The position numbers and the translations under genes were made by a program. 64,000 nt of DNA, from NCBI RefSeq assembly GCF_002356315.1, contig NZ_AP018164.1, positions 806,001-870,000 on the forward strand. The letters run 5' to 3'. The notes under the pieces were generated by a model that worked only from the letters and a program-made list of their open reading frames with translations, was not told the DNA's origin and searched no databases. This document shows, piece by piece, positions 37,278 through 45,751 of the stretch (its first letter is position 1; each line of letters starts with the position of its first letter). This DNA is from Mycobacterium shigaense. Its GTDB lineage: Bacteria; Actinomycetota; Actinomycetes; Mycobacteriales; Mycobacteriaceae.

Positions 37278-37793
37278 ATGGAAACCTGGGATGCAATCTG
37301 CGCGCGGCGCAACGTTCGGGAGTACACGCCCGACCCGGTATCGCGAGACGATCTGAACCGGATCGCCGAGGCCGGCTGGCGGGCGCCGTCGGCGAAAAAC
37401 CGCCAGCCGTGGGACTTCGTCGTCGTCACCGACAAGGCCCAGTTGCAGGAGCTGTCCACAGTGTGGCGGGGCGCCGGGCACATCGCCAAGGCGCCGGCGG
37501 CCATCGCGCTGGTGGTTCCGGTGCCACCGGACGAGCGCCGGCTGGTGACCGACAACTACGACGTCGGTCAGGCGACGATGGCGATGATGCTCGCGGCCAC
37601 CGACCTGGGCGTCGGCACCGGCCATTCGTCGGTGGGTGATCAGGAGAAGGCCCGCGCGATACTGGGCGTGCCGGACGACTATCTGGTGGCTTTCCTGCTG
37701 GGCATCGGATATCCGGCCGACCGACCGCTGCGGGTGATCCGCAAACCCGACCGCCGGCCGTTCGACGAGGTCGTCCACCACGGTCGCTGGTGA
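37278..37793 (+). CDS. Nitroreductase-family FMN oxidoreductase
   Basis: A 171-aa protein with the nitroreductase N-terminus AICARRNVREYTPDPV, the FMN-contacting APSAKNRQPWDF segment, and the C-terminal KPDRRPFDEVV. AAGGAGG precedes the ATG by 6 bp, and the gene follows the methyltransferase by 32 bp. Substrate unknown. Convergent with the P450 operon. Confidence 0.87.
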   Translation: METWDAICARRNVREYTPDPVSRDDLNRIAEAGWRAPSAKNRQPWDFVVVTDKAQLQELSTVWRGAGHIAKAPAAIALVVPVPPDERRLVTDNYDVGQATMAMMLAATDLGVGTGHSSVGDQEKARAILGVPDDYLVAFLLGIGYPADRPLRVIRKPDRRPFDEVVHHGRW

Positions 37794-37808
37794 GCGGGTC
37801 CTGGGCGT

Positions 37809-39089
37809 TCAGGGCAGGATTTCGTCGTAGTCGACGGGCAGATGAAGTGGCCCGCGAAACACCTGGCTGATCCGGTACGGCGGCGGATCGGCCACCAGCC
37901 GTGGGTTTTTCACCCGGCGCAGGAAGGCCTCGAATGCGGTGTTGACCTCGAGGCGGGCCAGCGGGCCGCCGAAGCAGACGTGGATGCCGCGGCCCCAGCC
38001 GACGTGCTCGTTGTCCGGACGTTGCGGATCGAACGTGTCGGGATCGGCAAACCGCCGGGGATCGCGATTGGCCGCGGCGTAGATGAGATAGATGGGCGCG
38101 CCCTTGGGAATGGTCGTGCCGGCGATGTCGATGTCGGCCAGCGCCGACCGGGTCGGGAAGAACTGCACCGACGACTGCAGCCGGAGCACCTCCTCCACGG
38201 CGCCGGGGATCAATTCCGGTCTGCTGCGCAGCAATTCGATGGACCACGGGTTGCGCAGCGCGGTCAGCACGCAGTGCGAGATCAGGTTGACCGTCGAATC
38301 GTGACCGGCGAAGAACAGCAGAATGGTGTTGTTCACGATCGCACTCGGCGACATCCGGCCGTCAGGACCGTCGTAGTGGACCAATTGCGAAATCATCCCG
38401 TTTCCAGGTGATTTCACGGCCTTCTCGGCCAGCCCGGCGATGTACGCGTTGAGCTCGGCGTCGGCGGCTTCGCCCTTGGCGCGCCGGGCCTGGCCCTCCT
38501 CGGTGTGGATATCGGGGCCGAGGTCGAAGACGCCGGCCGTGATGTCGGCGAGCCACGCGTGGAATTGCGGCTCGTCTTCGACGGGCACGCCCATGATCCT
38601 GCAGATCACGTTGACCGGCAGCGGATAGGCGAACTCGTCGACCACGTCGATGCGCGTCTTGCCCCTCGCTTTGTCGAGCATTTCGTTGGCGATCTGCTGA
38701 CACAGCGGCTCCTGGCCCGGGATCAGATCCGGCGAGTCCGGTGGGCCGAAAAAGTGCATGCACACCCGGCGCGCCCGGTCGTGCTCGGGCGGGTCCTGAG
38801 CGATGAAGCTCGGCTCCTTGCCGTATGCGCCCGCGATTTCGGGGGCGATTTCGGCGGGCGACTCGTCGGTGAACCGGCGACCGGGGCCGGCCGGCGGGCG
38901 GCTCTTGCGCAGGTCGGAACTCACCCGGGGATCGTGGGCCAGCGCCATGAGTTCCTCGTATCCGGTCACGGCGTAGATGCCGCCCGACACCCGCACCACC
39001 GGTGTCTTGCGCAGCTCGTCGAAAAACGGATACGGATTCGCGCGGTGCTCGAAGCGCATCGCGGCGTCGAAGGCTTCCTCGGGGGTCAT
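37809..39089 (-). CDS. Cytochrome P450 (last gene of a ferredoxin-reductase-P450 operon)
   Basis: A 426-aa P450. The I-helix is LLFFAGHDSTVN, the EXXR motif lies in AVEEVLRLQ, and the heme loop is GWGRGIHVCFGGPLAR. All expected motifs are present, so it should be active. The ferredoxin and its reductase upstream on the same strand make a self-sufficient electron-transfer chain. The ATG at 39087-39089 is part of the MIRU-like junction ATGA and is probably read by coupling from the small MIRU frame. Substrate unknown. Confidence 0.9.
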   Translation of the reverse strand: MTPEEAFDAAMRFEHRANPYPFFDELRKTPVVRVSGGIYAVTGYEELMALAHDPRVSSDLRKSRPPAGPGRRFTDESPAEIAPEIAGAYGKEPSFIAQDPPEHDRARRVCMHFFGPPDSPDLIPGQEPLCQQIANEMLDKARGKTRIDVVDEFAYPLPVNVICRIMGVPVEDEPQFHAWLADITAGVFDLGPDIHTEEGQARRAKGEAADAELNAYIAGLAEKAVKSPGNGMISQLVHYDGPDGRMSPSAIVNNTILLFFAGHDSTVNLISHCVLTALRNPWSIELLRSRPELIPGAVEEVLRLQSSVQFFPTRSALADIDIAGTTIPKGAPIYLIYAAANRDPRRFADPDTFDPQRPDNEHVGWGRGIHVCFGGPLARLEVNTAFEAFLRRVKNPRLVADPPPYRISQVFRGPLHLPVDYDEILP

Positions 39090-39141
39090 CGGCGCCGCTC
39101 CTCCTCATCGCTTCGCTCTGCATCGTCGCCGGCGGGGTTCA
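39087..39141 (-). repeat. MIRU-like 53-bp repeat at a stop/start junction
   Basis: A 17-bp sequence TCATCGGCGCCGCTCCT (39086-39102) recurs 53 bp later (39139-39155). The interval carries the familiar MIRU core CATCGCTTCGCTCTGCATCGTCGCCGGCG. On the minus strand the unit begins at the reductase stop, contains its own ATGA-started frame (MNPAGDDAERSDEEERRR) and ends by overlapping the P450 start. This matches mycobacterial interspersed repetitive units, which lie at overlapping stop/start codons; a 53-bp variant is known between senX3 and regX3. Confidence 0.8.
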
Positions 39142-40530
39142 TCGGCGCCGCTCCTGTTGTCGGGGACGGAATTCGGCCCGCCGCTCGCTGGGGTCGTGTC
39201 CGGTCAACACCACGTCCGGTGTCTCGGTTGGCACGCCCCGCGCGGGAAAGTCGGCAGGCAGAACGCGCATATTCTCCGGGAAATCGAACCCGGGCGGATG
39301 GGGGGGAAACGGCCCCGAGTGCTCGATCTGATTGCGGTAGTAGTCGATCCACTTCGCGTGATTGAAGGTGACCGCGCCGACGATGCGGCCCTGGCGGCCG
39401 TAGGCCGCGGCGAACCGGCGCTCCTTGACCGAGCCCTGCGTGAAGACGATCTCGTCGCCGAACGACGGCACGCCAACGGATTTGATGTTCACGCCGAACT
39501 GCGCCGACCAGAACTGCGGAACCAGCAGATGTGCCCACCGGTCGACCTCGTCGCAGACCATGTTGTGCGCGGCGACCCGCGCACCCAGCACAGCGTTGTC
39601 CCAGTGCTCCATCGCCAGGAACTCGTAGTCGTACAGGACGTGCGGCGCTCGAGCGATGTCGCCCGCCACGAAGATGTGGTTGGTGACCACGCCGTTGATG
39701 TCGAACGCGCGACATCCGGCGTCGCAACCCACGCCCCAGGGACCCGCCGCCAACCCAGCGCCGTTGAGCCATTCGACGTTGCGGATCGACCCCAGCGACG
39801 TCACGACGACGTCCACGTCGAGGGTGTCGCCGTCGGAGAGCCGCGCGCGCCGCACCCGGCCGGCCGCGTCGCCCTCCAGCCCGAGCACCGAGACGCCGGT
39901 GCGCAGGTCCACGCCGGCGGCGCGCTGCATCTCGGCGGCGATCGCGCCGATCACGCCGCCCAGCGGACCGGACAGCGGCGCCGGGCCGCGCTCGGTGACC
40001 GTGACCTGAAGCCCGAGCTCGCGGCACATCGAGGCGACCTCCGAGCCGATGAATCCAGAGCCGATGATCAGCACCCGGCGCGGCCGGGCGGCCAGCGCGG
40101 CCTGCAGCCGCGCGGCATCGATGTTGGTGCGCACGGTGTACACGCCGCCCAACGCGGCCTCTTCGGTGTTGGGCCACCGCCGCGATCGCACGCCGGTGGC
40201 GATCAGCAGGCGGTCGCCGCCGACCTCGCTGCCGTCGGCCAGGCGCACCACCTGGCTGCTCCGGTCCAGGGCGGTCGCGGCGACCCCGAGTCGCCACTGC
40301 GCCTCGACCGCCCGCAGGCGCGGCAGCTTCGTGTGATCGGCCGCCACCCAACCCTTGAGGACCTGCTTGGACAGCGGCGGCCGGTCATAGGGCTCGTCCG
40401 GCTCGTCGCCGATGATGGTCAACTGGCCGCGAAAACCCTCATCCCGCAACGCCTCCGCGGCGCGCAGGCCGGCCAGTGAGGCGCCGACGATGACGATGCG
40501 GCCCGTGTCTTTGAAGCCGTCCCCGACCAC
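39139..40530 (-). CDS. Ferredoxin reductase (FAD, NADH-dependent)
   Basis: A 463-aa flavoprotein of the class that feeds P450s through small ferredoxins. The FAD motif is VIVGASLAGLRAAE near residue 13, YDRPPLSKQVL follows, the NAD(P)H motif is IIGSGFIGSEVAS near 152, and the second FAD segment is NHIFVAGDIARAP. GTG start 9 bp after the ferredoxin stop. The C-terminus extends in an Arg-rich tail (RQQERRR) created by the MIRU-like junction. Confidence 0.88.
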   Translation of the reverse strand: MVGDGFKDTGRIVIVGASLAGLRAAEALRDEGFRGQLTIIGDEPDEPYDRPPLSKQVLKGWVAADHTKLPRLRAVEAQWRLGVAATALDRSSQVVRLADGSEVGGDRLLIATGVRSRRWPNTEEAALGGVYTVRTNIDAARLQAALAARPRRVLIIGSGFIGSEVASMCRELGLQVTVTERGPAPLSGPLGGVIGAIAAEMQRAAGVDLRTGVSVLGLEGDAAGRVRRARLSDGDTLDVDVVVTSLGSIRNVEWLNGAGLAAGPWGVGCDAGCRAFDINGVVTNHIFVAGDIARAPHVLYDYEFLAMEHWDNAVLGARVAAHNMVCDEVDRWAHLLVPQFWSAQFGVNIKSVGVPSFGDEIVFTQGSVKERRFAAAYGRQGRIVGAVTFNHAKWIDYYRNQIEHSGPFPPHPPGFDFPENMRVLPADFPARGVPTETPDVVLTGHDPSERRAEFRPRQQERRR

Positions 40531-40539
40531 GCGGATCCG

Positions 40540-40740
40540 CTACTCGAAGTCGAGCTTGTCGACGATGATCGCCTGCACCGGGCAGGCCGCCGCCGCCCGC
40601 AGCACCCGCAGCCGCTGCCTGTCATCGGGGTTGGGGTCGTAGGTGAGAGCCTCTTCGCCGTTGAGCTTGAGCACCTCCGGGGCCAGCGGGACGCAGTGCG
40701 CGTAGCCGAGGCAACGGTTCAAGTCGACGACAATCCGCAT
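40540..40740 (-). CDS. [3Fe-4S] ferredoxin with CxxYxxC cluster motif
   Basis: A 66-aa ferredoxin. The cluster ligands are CLGYAHC near the N-terminus and AACPVQAI near the C-terminus. The fourth ligand position of a [4Fe-4S] site is occupied by tyrosine, so a [3Fe-4S] cluster is expected, as in other mycobacterial P450-linked ferredoxins whose residue at this position varies. It is the first gene of the ferredoxin-reductase-P450 operon. Confidence 0.9.
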   Translation of the reverse strand: MRIVVDLNRCLGYAHCVPLAPEVLKLNGEEALTYDPNPDDRQRLRVLRAAAACPVQAIIVDKLDFE

Positions 40741-40834
40741 AGCGACCCCGATCCTCGAGACTGAAGATCCGACGCCTGGCAGCGTACCCCTGGACGCGGT
40801 GCGATATCGGACCATTGGAGGGCATGCTGGGGCG

Positions 40835-41854
40835 ATGAGCAAACCTGTGGATCTGGTGCTGTCCGGCGGCGGAGTCAAGTTCATCGGCCTGGTGGGTGCC
40901 GTCGTCGCGCTGATGGATGCCGGATATGTGATCCGGCGGGTGTCAGGCGTGTCGGCCGGCTCGATCGTCGCGGCGGTGTTGGCCGCCGGGGCCACCGACG
41001 GCCAGCTCACCGGCGCGCAGGTCAAGGAGCTGGCCTTCTCGGTGCCGCTGCAGAAGTGGCGCGACGCGGGGCCGGTGCCGCTGCTCGGTGCCGCGTGGGG
41101 ATTGGTGCGCGATACCAGCATGTTTCGCGGCGACGTCGCGTACGACTGGATCCGCGGCGAGCTGGCGAACCTAGGGGTCAACACCTTCGGCGACCTGATT
41201 CTCGACGAGGATCACCTGGTCGAGGGGCGGCGCTCAAAGCTGGTGGTGACCGTCGCCGATCTGACCGCCGCCCAGCTCGTGCGACTGCCGTGGGACTACC
41301 GCAGACTCTACGGCCTGGATCCCGACGAGCAGCCGGTCGCCGACGCCGTGCGCGCGTCGATTGCGATCCCGTTCTTCTACCCCCCGGTGAGACTGAAGAG
41401 CCGCCTCGGGGCAACCGCGACGACCCTCGTCGACGGCGGGGTGCTGTCGAACTTTCCGATCGACACCTTCGACCGGCCGGACGCAAAACCGCCGCGCTGG
41501 CCCACCTTTGGGGTCACGGTCCTACCTCGGTTGACCGAGGGCTTCAGCGCGGTGATGCCCGCGCTGAAGCCGCTGCGGTTCTTCGAACAGACGGCACTGC
41601 TGGAGAGCCTGCTCACGACGATGCTGACCGGCCACGACCAGACGCATCTGAACCAGCCGTGGGTCGCGGCTCGTGCCATCGCGGTCGAATCGACCAATGT
41701 GGGCGTGCTCGACTTCGATGTGTCGCGAGACCGCCTCGAAGAGCTCTTCGACAAGGGCTACGAGGCGGCTCAGGAATTCCTCACGACATGGGACTGGGCG
41801 GCGTATCTCGAACGGTTCCGCTGGCAAGTCGACGGCCGGCCAAAGGTGAAGTGA
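40835..41854 (+). CDS. Patatin-like phospholipase
   Basis: A 339-aa patatin-family hydrolase. The oxyanion motif SGGGVKFIG is near residue 9, the nucleophile elbow GVSAGS near 38, and the catalytic aspartate lies in the VDGGV motif near 200. It should cleave acyl esters of phospholipids. The ATG at 40835 follows GGAGGGC. It is divergent from the ferredoxin operon and convergent with echA3, with a strong hairpin between. Confidence 0.88.
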   Translation: MSKPVDLVLSGGGVKFIGLVGAVVALMDAGYVIRRVSGVSAGSIVAAVLAAGATDGQLTGAQVKELAFSVPLQKWRDAGPVPLLGAAWGLVRDTSMFRGDVAYDWIRGELANLGVNTFGDLILDEDHLVEGRRSKLVVTVADLTAAQLVRLPWDYRRLYGLDPDEQPVADAVRASIAIPFFYPPVRLKSRLGATATTLVDGGVLSNFPIDTFDRPDAKPPRWPTFGVTVLPRLTEGFSAVMPALKPLRFFEQTALLESLLTTMLTGHDQTHLNQPWVAARAIAVESTNVGVLDFDVSRDRLEELFDKGYEAAQEFLTTWDWAAYLERFRWQVDGRPKVK

Positions 41855-41891
41855 CGGCGCCACGCGGACGTGCCAGACTCCGCAGTGGAGG

Positions 41892-41936
41892 AGGCGACAA
41901 GGGGGTGAGGCGGTTGCCCGGGCAACCGCGTCGCCT
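41892..41936. terminator. Bidirectional terminator hairpin between patatin gene and echA3
   Basis: A 20-bp perfect palindrome GCGGTTGCCCGGGCAACCGC (41910-41929) is nested inside a further inverted repeat AGGCGAC (41892-41898) / GTCGCCT (41930-41936). It lies between two convergent genes, 38 bp past one stop and 46 bp from the other. Confidence 0.55.
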
Positions 41937-41981
41937 TCTCCGAAGGTCAGTTCATCGACCGTTGGGGCCGAGAGTTCGCGG

Positions 41982-42677
41982 CTACAGGCCGAACTCGGAC
42001 TCTATGCCGTCGATTCCGGCACGCAGCGCCTTCAACGCGTCCGCCCGGGCGCGCAACTTGGTCGCCGCGTGGGCGTGCTGATGCAATTCGGCAAATCCAC
42101 GGGCGGCCTCTTCGGCGCGGCTCAACACCATCTCGGGCAACACGATCTCGTCGACGAAGCCGGAGGCGACGGCGGTTTCGCCGAAGAACGACTTGGCCAG
42201 TCCGGTGGCCTGCTGGTACGCCGACTGCGTCAGTCGCAGCTTCAGGATCTCTAGGGCGGCGTACGGGATGGTCATGCCGATCGCGACCTCGTTGGCCTGG
42301 ATGTTGTAGGCATGCGCGGCCACCCGATGATCGCCCGACGCCAGCAGGAATGCCCCCATCGCGATGGCATGACCGGTGCAGGCCATCACGACCGGCTTCG
42401 GGTAGGACAGCAGCCGATACGCCAACTCGAAACCGCCCCTGAGCATGTCGATCGCCGGCTGGACTTCGCCGGAGGTCAGGATCTTCAGATCGAAGCCGCC
42501 GCTGAACACGCGCTCGTTGCCGGCGATCACCAGCGCCCCGGCGTTGTCGCCGTCGGCATGGTCGATCGCGTCGTTGAGTGCCTGCTGCATCGTCGGGCCC
42601 AGCGCGTTGACTTTGCCGTCGTCCATCCGGATCACCGCGATGGAATCCAGGTGGGTGTAGGTGACCGGGCCGCTCAT
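41982..42677 (-). CDS. echA3: Enoyl-CoA hydratase/isomerase family protein
   Basis: A 231-aa crotonase-fold protein, the same length as M. tuberculosis EchA3 (Rv0632c). Oxyanion-hole segments ERVFSGGFDLKIL and CTGHAIAMGAFLLASGDHR are visible. The two acidic hydratase catalytic residues are not clearly present, so hydratase, isomerase or another acyl-CoA activity is possible. GGAGTG precedes the ATG at 42675-42677. Confidence 0.88.
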   Translation of the reverse strand: MSGPVTYTHLDSIAVIRMDDGKVNALGPTMQQALNDAIDHADGDNAGALVIAGNERVFSGGFDLKILTSGEVQPAIDMLRGGFELAYRLLSYPKPVVMACTGHAIAMGAFLLASGDHRVAAHAYNIQANEVAIGMTIPYAALEILKLRLTQSAYQQATGLAKSFFGETAVASGFVDEIVLPEMVLSRAEEAARGFAELHQHAHAATKLRARADALKALRAGIDGIESEFGL

Positions 42678-42755
42678 GGGCACTCCTTCGAAACCGACAG
42701 TTCGATTGAATCGGGTTGACCAAGGCCGAATTTACGCGCGGCGCCCAACCGGCCG

Positions 42756-43589
42756 TCACACGGACTGGTCGCGATGCTTACTCAGGTCGTCCTCGGCGTT
42801 GCTCCAGCGCAGCCGGACGTCGGTGGGTGCGTCCAGCTGCCTGGTGCGCCACCTGTCCTGAGTTTCGGCCACCGCCTTGTTGATTCGTTCGATTTCGCTG
42901 CGGAACACCTCGGGACTCGTTTCCTTGCTGGCGTAGTGGAAGTAGGTCAGCAGGCTGCGCAACAACTCGAGCTTCTGTTTCTCCCGCTTCGCCAGGTCGT
43001 GCGTCGTCATCAACTCGATGCGTTGCACGGGCGGCAGGGCGTCCCAGTCCAGCACCACCTCGGTCCGCAGCGGCTGACGCTCGCGCTCCCAGAATCGCCA
43101 CCCGCGGGGCGTCTCCGGGCGGTCGTAGTAGATCACCGTCCCGGTGAAACGAGATTCGATGCCGGTGCCGATTTCCCGGCGGTCCAGCGCGGAATCCCAC
43201 ACCATCCGCCACTCTTGACCGGGGGCCAGCACGGGTAATTCGCGGGGGAGCTGCAGTTCGGCGACGTCGGCGTAGCCGTCGGTGGAATTCTCGTATTCGG
43301 CGACCGTCGGCGGATTCGCAAAAGAGAAGTGCACGTTGTAGGCGGCCGTGCGGCCGAAATTCTTGACCACCAACTCGATCACGTGCCAGTCCGCGGCGTG
43401 CGGCTCCATCAGCATGCCGACATGGGGCCTGGCCTGCTCGGCGGCCAGCCGGCGATTGCGGTTGATCTGGCGATTTGCGAAAACCAGCGTGACGATCGCG
43501 AGCGCGATTGCCGCCCACGCGGCCCACGCTATCCAGGTGCTGGGCTCCACATTGTTGACCCCGTGCCAGCCGTCCTGCATCCACCCCAT
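42756..43589 (-). CDS. Single-pass membrane protein (Rv0633c-like)
   Basis: A 277-aa protein with one transmembrane helix near the N-terminus (WIAWAAWAAIALAIVTLVF, about residues 19-37). The rest is a predicted soluble domain with beta-rich middle and a charged helical C-terminus (about 190-277). No catalytic motif is visible. The ATG at 43587-43589 places the helix close to the start. Similar in size and position to M. tuberculosis Rv0633c (279 aa). Function unknown. Confidence 0.78.
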   Translation of the reverse strand: MGWMQDGWHGVNNVEPSTWIAWAAWAAIALAIVTLVFANRQINRNRRLAAEQARPHVGMLMEPHAADWHVIELVVKNFGRTAAYNVHFSFANPPTVAEYENSTDGYADVAELQLPRELPVLAPGQEWRMVWDSALDRREIGTGIESRFTGTVIYYDRPETPRGWRFWERERQPLRTEVVLDWDALPPVQRIELMTTHDLAKREKQKLELLRSLLTYFHYASKETSPEVFRSEIERINKAVAETQDRWRTRQLDAPTDVRLRWSNAEDDLSKHRDQSV

Positions 43590-43684
43590 GGAATTTATCC
43601 CCCCGCTTATGTGACAGCGATCTGCACAGAACATTTGCCGACTGCGGAATCACAATGACTCAACGTTGAAGCGCCGCCGAGTCG

Positions 43685-44407
43685 TCAGCCGCCCATCAAC
43701 ATTCGCCACTGGTGAAGGTTAGCGGCCCGATACACGTAATTGGAACGCTTGACGTCCGACAGCGACGCGCTCGGTTCCTCGGAATACCAATGGCCGGGAA
43801 ATACCGTCGGGTTGCCCGGAAGCGCGGCGAGCTGCTGCAGGCTGCGATACATCTCGTCGGAGTCGCCGCCCGGGAAATCGGTGCGCCCGCAGCCATCCAG
43901 GAACAGGGTGTCGCCGGCCACCAGCCGGCCGTCGAGCAAGAAGCACTGGCTACCGGGTGTGTGCCCGGGAGTGTGCAGCAGCTCGATCTCGATATCGCCG
44001 ATGCTGACCTTGTCGTGATTTTCGTGCGTGGTGAGATCGCCGACACCGATTCCGGTGACCCGCGACACCCAAAGTGCCTCATGGGAATTCACGTGGACGG
44101 GCACGTCGACCCGCTCCAGCAGCTCGGCCAGGCCCTTGAGTTCGAAACCCATCATCGATCCGCCCACATGGTCGGGATGATGGTGCGTCACCAGCATCCC
44201 GGACAGGTGCATGCCGTCGGCTTCCAGAGTGTCGAGGAGATCGCCGGCCGCGTACGCCGGATCGACCACCACGCAATCACCGGTCTGCTGATCGCCGATC
44301 AGGTAGGCGAAATTGCGCATTTGCGTCGCGACCATGTCACCTGCGGCGAAATCGCGCCCGGACAGCAGTTGGCGGAAGTAGAGCCGGTCCGCGGACGAAT
44401 CTGACAC
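43685..44407 (-). CDS. Metallo-beta-lactamase fold hydrolase (glyoxalase II-like)
   Basis: A 240-aa protein. The zinc motif THHHPDHVGG is near residue 75, HTPGHTPGS near 145, the bridging aspartate in AGDTLFLDGCGR, and a later histidine in FPGHWY. It is related to glyoxalase II (M. tuberculosis Rv0634c) and probably hydrolyses a mycothiol or other thioester, since mycobacteria lack glutathione. GTG start. Confidence 0.87.
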   Translation of the reverse strand: MSDSSADRLYFRQLLSGRDFAAGDMVATQMRNFAYLIGDQQTGDCVVVDPAYAAGDLLDTLEADGMHLSGMLVTHHHPDHVGGSMMGFELKGLAELLERVDVPVHVNSHEALWVSRVTGIGVGDLTTHENHDKVSIGDIEIELLHTPGHTPGSQCFLLDGRLVAGDTLFLDGCGRTDFPGGDSDEMYRSLQQLAALPGNPTVFPGHWYSEEPSASLSDVKRSNYVYRAANLHQWRMLMGG

Positions 44408-44520
44408 GTCGATCAGACTATGACCCGGTGATCCGATCTCGTATTTCGGGCAGCACGGTCGGGACGACGATCGTCGCCTCGGCCCGGATTAGCCCTGCAT
44501 GCAGTGGGTATTGTGTTCCC

Positions 44521-44721
44521 ATGCTCAAGAAGGTCGAGATCGAGCTCGATGACGATCTGGTCCAAGAGGCTATCCGCCGATTCCACGTGGCCGACGCGCG
44601 CGAGGCCGTCCATCTCGCGCTGCGCAACCTGCTCGGCAAGGCGGACGAGGCGGGTGAGGTGTACGACGAGTTCAGTGACCCGAGTGCGTGGCTGCCGCGC
44701 CGAAACGGCGAGGCCGGCTGA
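44521..44721 (+). CDS. VapB-type antitoxin, orphan
   Basis: A 66-aa protein with the ribbon-helix-helix-like pattern of VapB antitoxins: KKVEIELDDDLVQEAIRRF, then AREAVHLALRNLL. No PIN-domain toxin gene follows; a hairpin and tRNA-Thr come next. It may act as a lone DNA-binding regulator or counter a distant toxin. ATG start; the ribosome-binding site is weak. Confidence 0.7.
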   Translation: MLKKVEIELDDDLVQEAIRRFHVADAREAVHLALRNLLGKADEAGEVYDEFSDPSAWLPRRNGEAG

Positions 44722-44730
44722 TCGCCGGCC
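44712..44730. terminator. GC-rich hairpin after the vapB-like gene
   Basis: GGCCGGC / GCCGGCC around a 5-nt loop that contains the stop codon of the antitoxin gene. It probably insulates the tRNA genes downstream. Confidence 0.4.
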
Positions 44731-44817
44731 GCCGCTGTCGGCTGGTTTGGTGCCGTTGCGCGCCAGGCTGTACCCTCTTTTAGGCCCGAGCCGTGACCAA
44801 ATTGCTACGGGTGAAAG

Positions 44818-44890
44818 GCCCCCTTAGCTCAGTCGGTAGAGCGTTTCCATGGTAAGGAAAAGGTCAACGGTTCGATTCCGTTAGGGGGCT
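44818..44890 (+). tRNA. tRNA-Thr (GGT)
   Basis: A 73-nt cloverleaf. Acceptor strands GCCCCCT / AGGGGGC pair perfectly, the anticodon GGT lies within TTTCCATGGTAAGGAAA, and the T arm contains GGTTCGATTCC. CCA is not encoded. Confidence 0.95.
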
Positions 44891-44924
44891 CGGCGGACGC
44901 CGAGCAGGCTGGCGGCGCACCAGA

Positions 44925-44998
<74 letters not shown>

Positions 44999-45046
44999 CA
45001 ACTGAAACAACGCGACGTAAAACGACAGATTTGAAAGAGAACGGTC

Positions 45047-45214
45047 ATGGCTTCCAGTACCGATGTGCGGCCCAAGATCACCTTGGCGTGCGAGGTGTGT
45101 AAACACCGCAACTACATCACCAAGAAAAATCGCCGCAACGACCCCGACCGGCTGGAGCTGAAGAAATTCTGCCCCAACTGCGGCAAGCATCAGGCGCACC
45201 GCGAAACGCGCTGA
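45047..45214 (+). CDS. rpmG: 50S ribosomal protein L33 (zinc-binding form)
   Basis: A 55-aa ribosomal protein. The two zinc cysteine pairs CEVC and CPNC are kept, so this is the C+ form used when zinc is available. It sits between tRNA-Met and hadA as M. tuberculosis rpmG2 does. ATG at 45047, 48 bp after the tRNA. Confidence 0.93.
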
Positions 45215-45271
45215 ATTTCCTGCGACCATTGAGCCCAGCTACTCCAGAGTGACCAGGTAGGTTCCAGAGCC

Positions 45272-45751
45272 GTGTCGTTGGCTGCAAGCATCGTCGGGAA
45301 GCATTATCGATACCCCGACTATTACGTGGTGGAGCGCGAGAAGATCCGCGAGTATGCGGTCGCTGTCCAGAACGACGAAACGTACTTCTTCGACGAGGAT
45401 GCGGCCGCCGCGCTCGGTTACAAGGGGCTGCCCGCGCCGCTGACGTTCATCTGCGTTTTCGGCTACAAGGCGCAGGCCGCCTTCTTCAAGTACGCCAACA
45501 TCGCGATCGAGGACTCCCAGGTCGTCCAGGTCGATCAGGTGCTTAGATTCAAGAAGCCCATCGTGGCGGGCGACAAGCTGTACTGCGACGTGACCGTGGA
45601 TTCGGTTCGCGAAACGCACGGCACTCAAATCATCGTCACCAAGAACATCATCACCAACGATGCCGGTGAGGTCGTTCAGGAGACGTACACGACCCTGGCG
45701 GGCCGTGCCGGTGAGAACGGAGAAAAGGGATTTTCTGATGGCGCTGCGTGA
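45272..45751 (+). CDS. hadA: (3R)-hydroxyacyl-ACP dehydratase subunit HadA
   Basis: A 159-aa hot-dog-fold subunit of the FAS-II dehydratase that dehydrates beta-hydroxyacyl-AcpM during mycolic acid elongation. The YVVEREKIREYAVAVQ N-terminus and LPAPLTFICVFGYK segment match M. tuberculosis HadA (Rv0635, 158 aa); this subunit forms the substrate tunnel in the HadAB dimer. GTG start. It overlaps hadB by 14 bp, implying coupled translation. Confidence 0.94.
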   Translation: MSLAASIVGKHYRYPDYYVVEREKIREYAVAVQNDETYFFDEDAAAALGYKGLPAPLTFICVFGYKAQAAFFKYANIAIEDSQVVQVDQVLRFKKPIVAGDKLYCDVTVDSVRETHGTQIIVTKNIITNDAGEVVQETYTTLAGRAGENGEKGFSDGAA

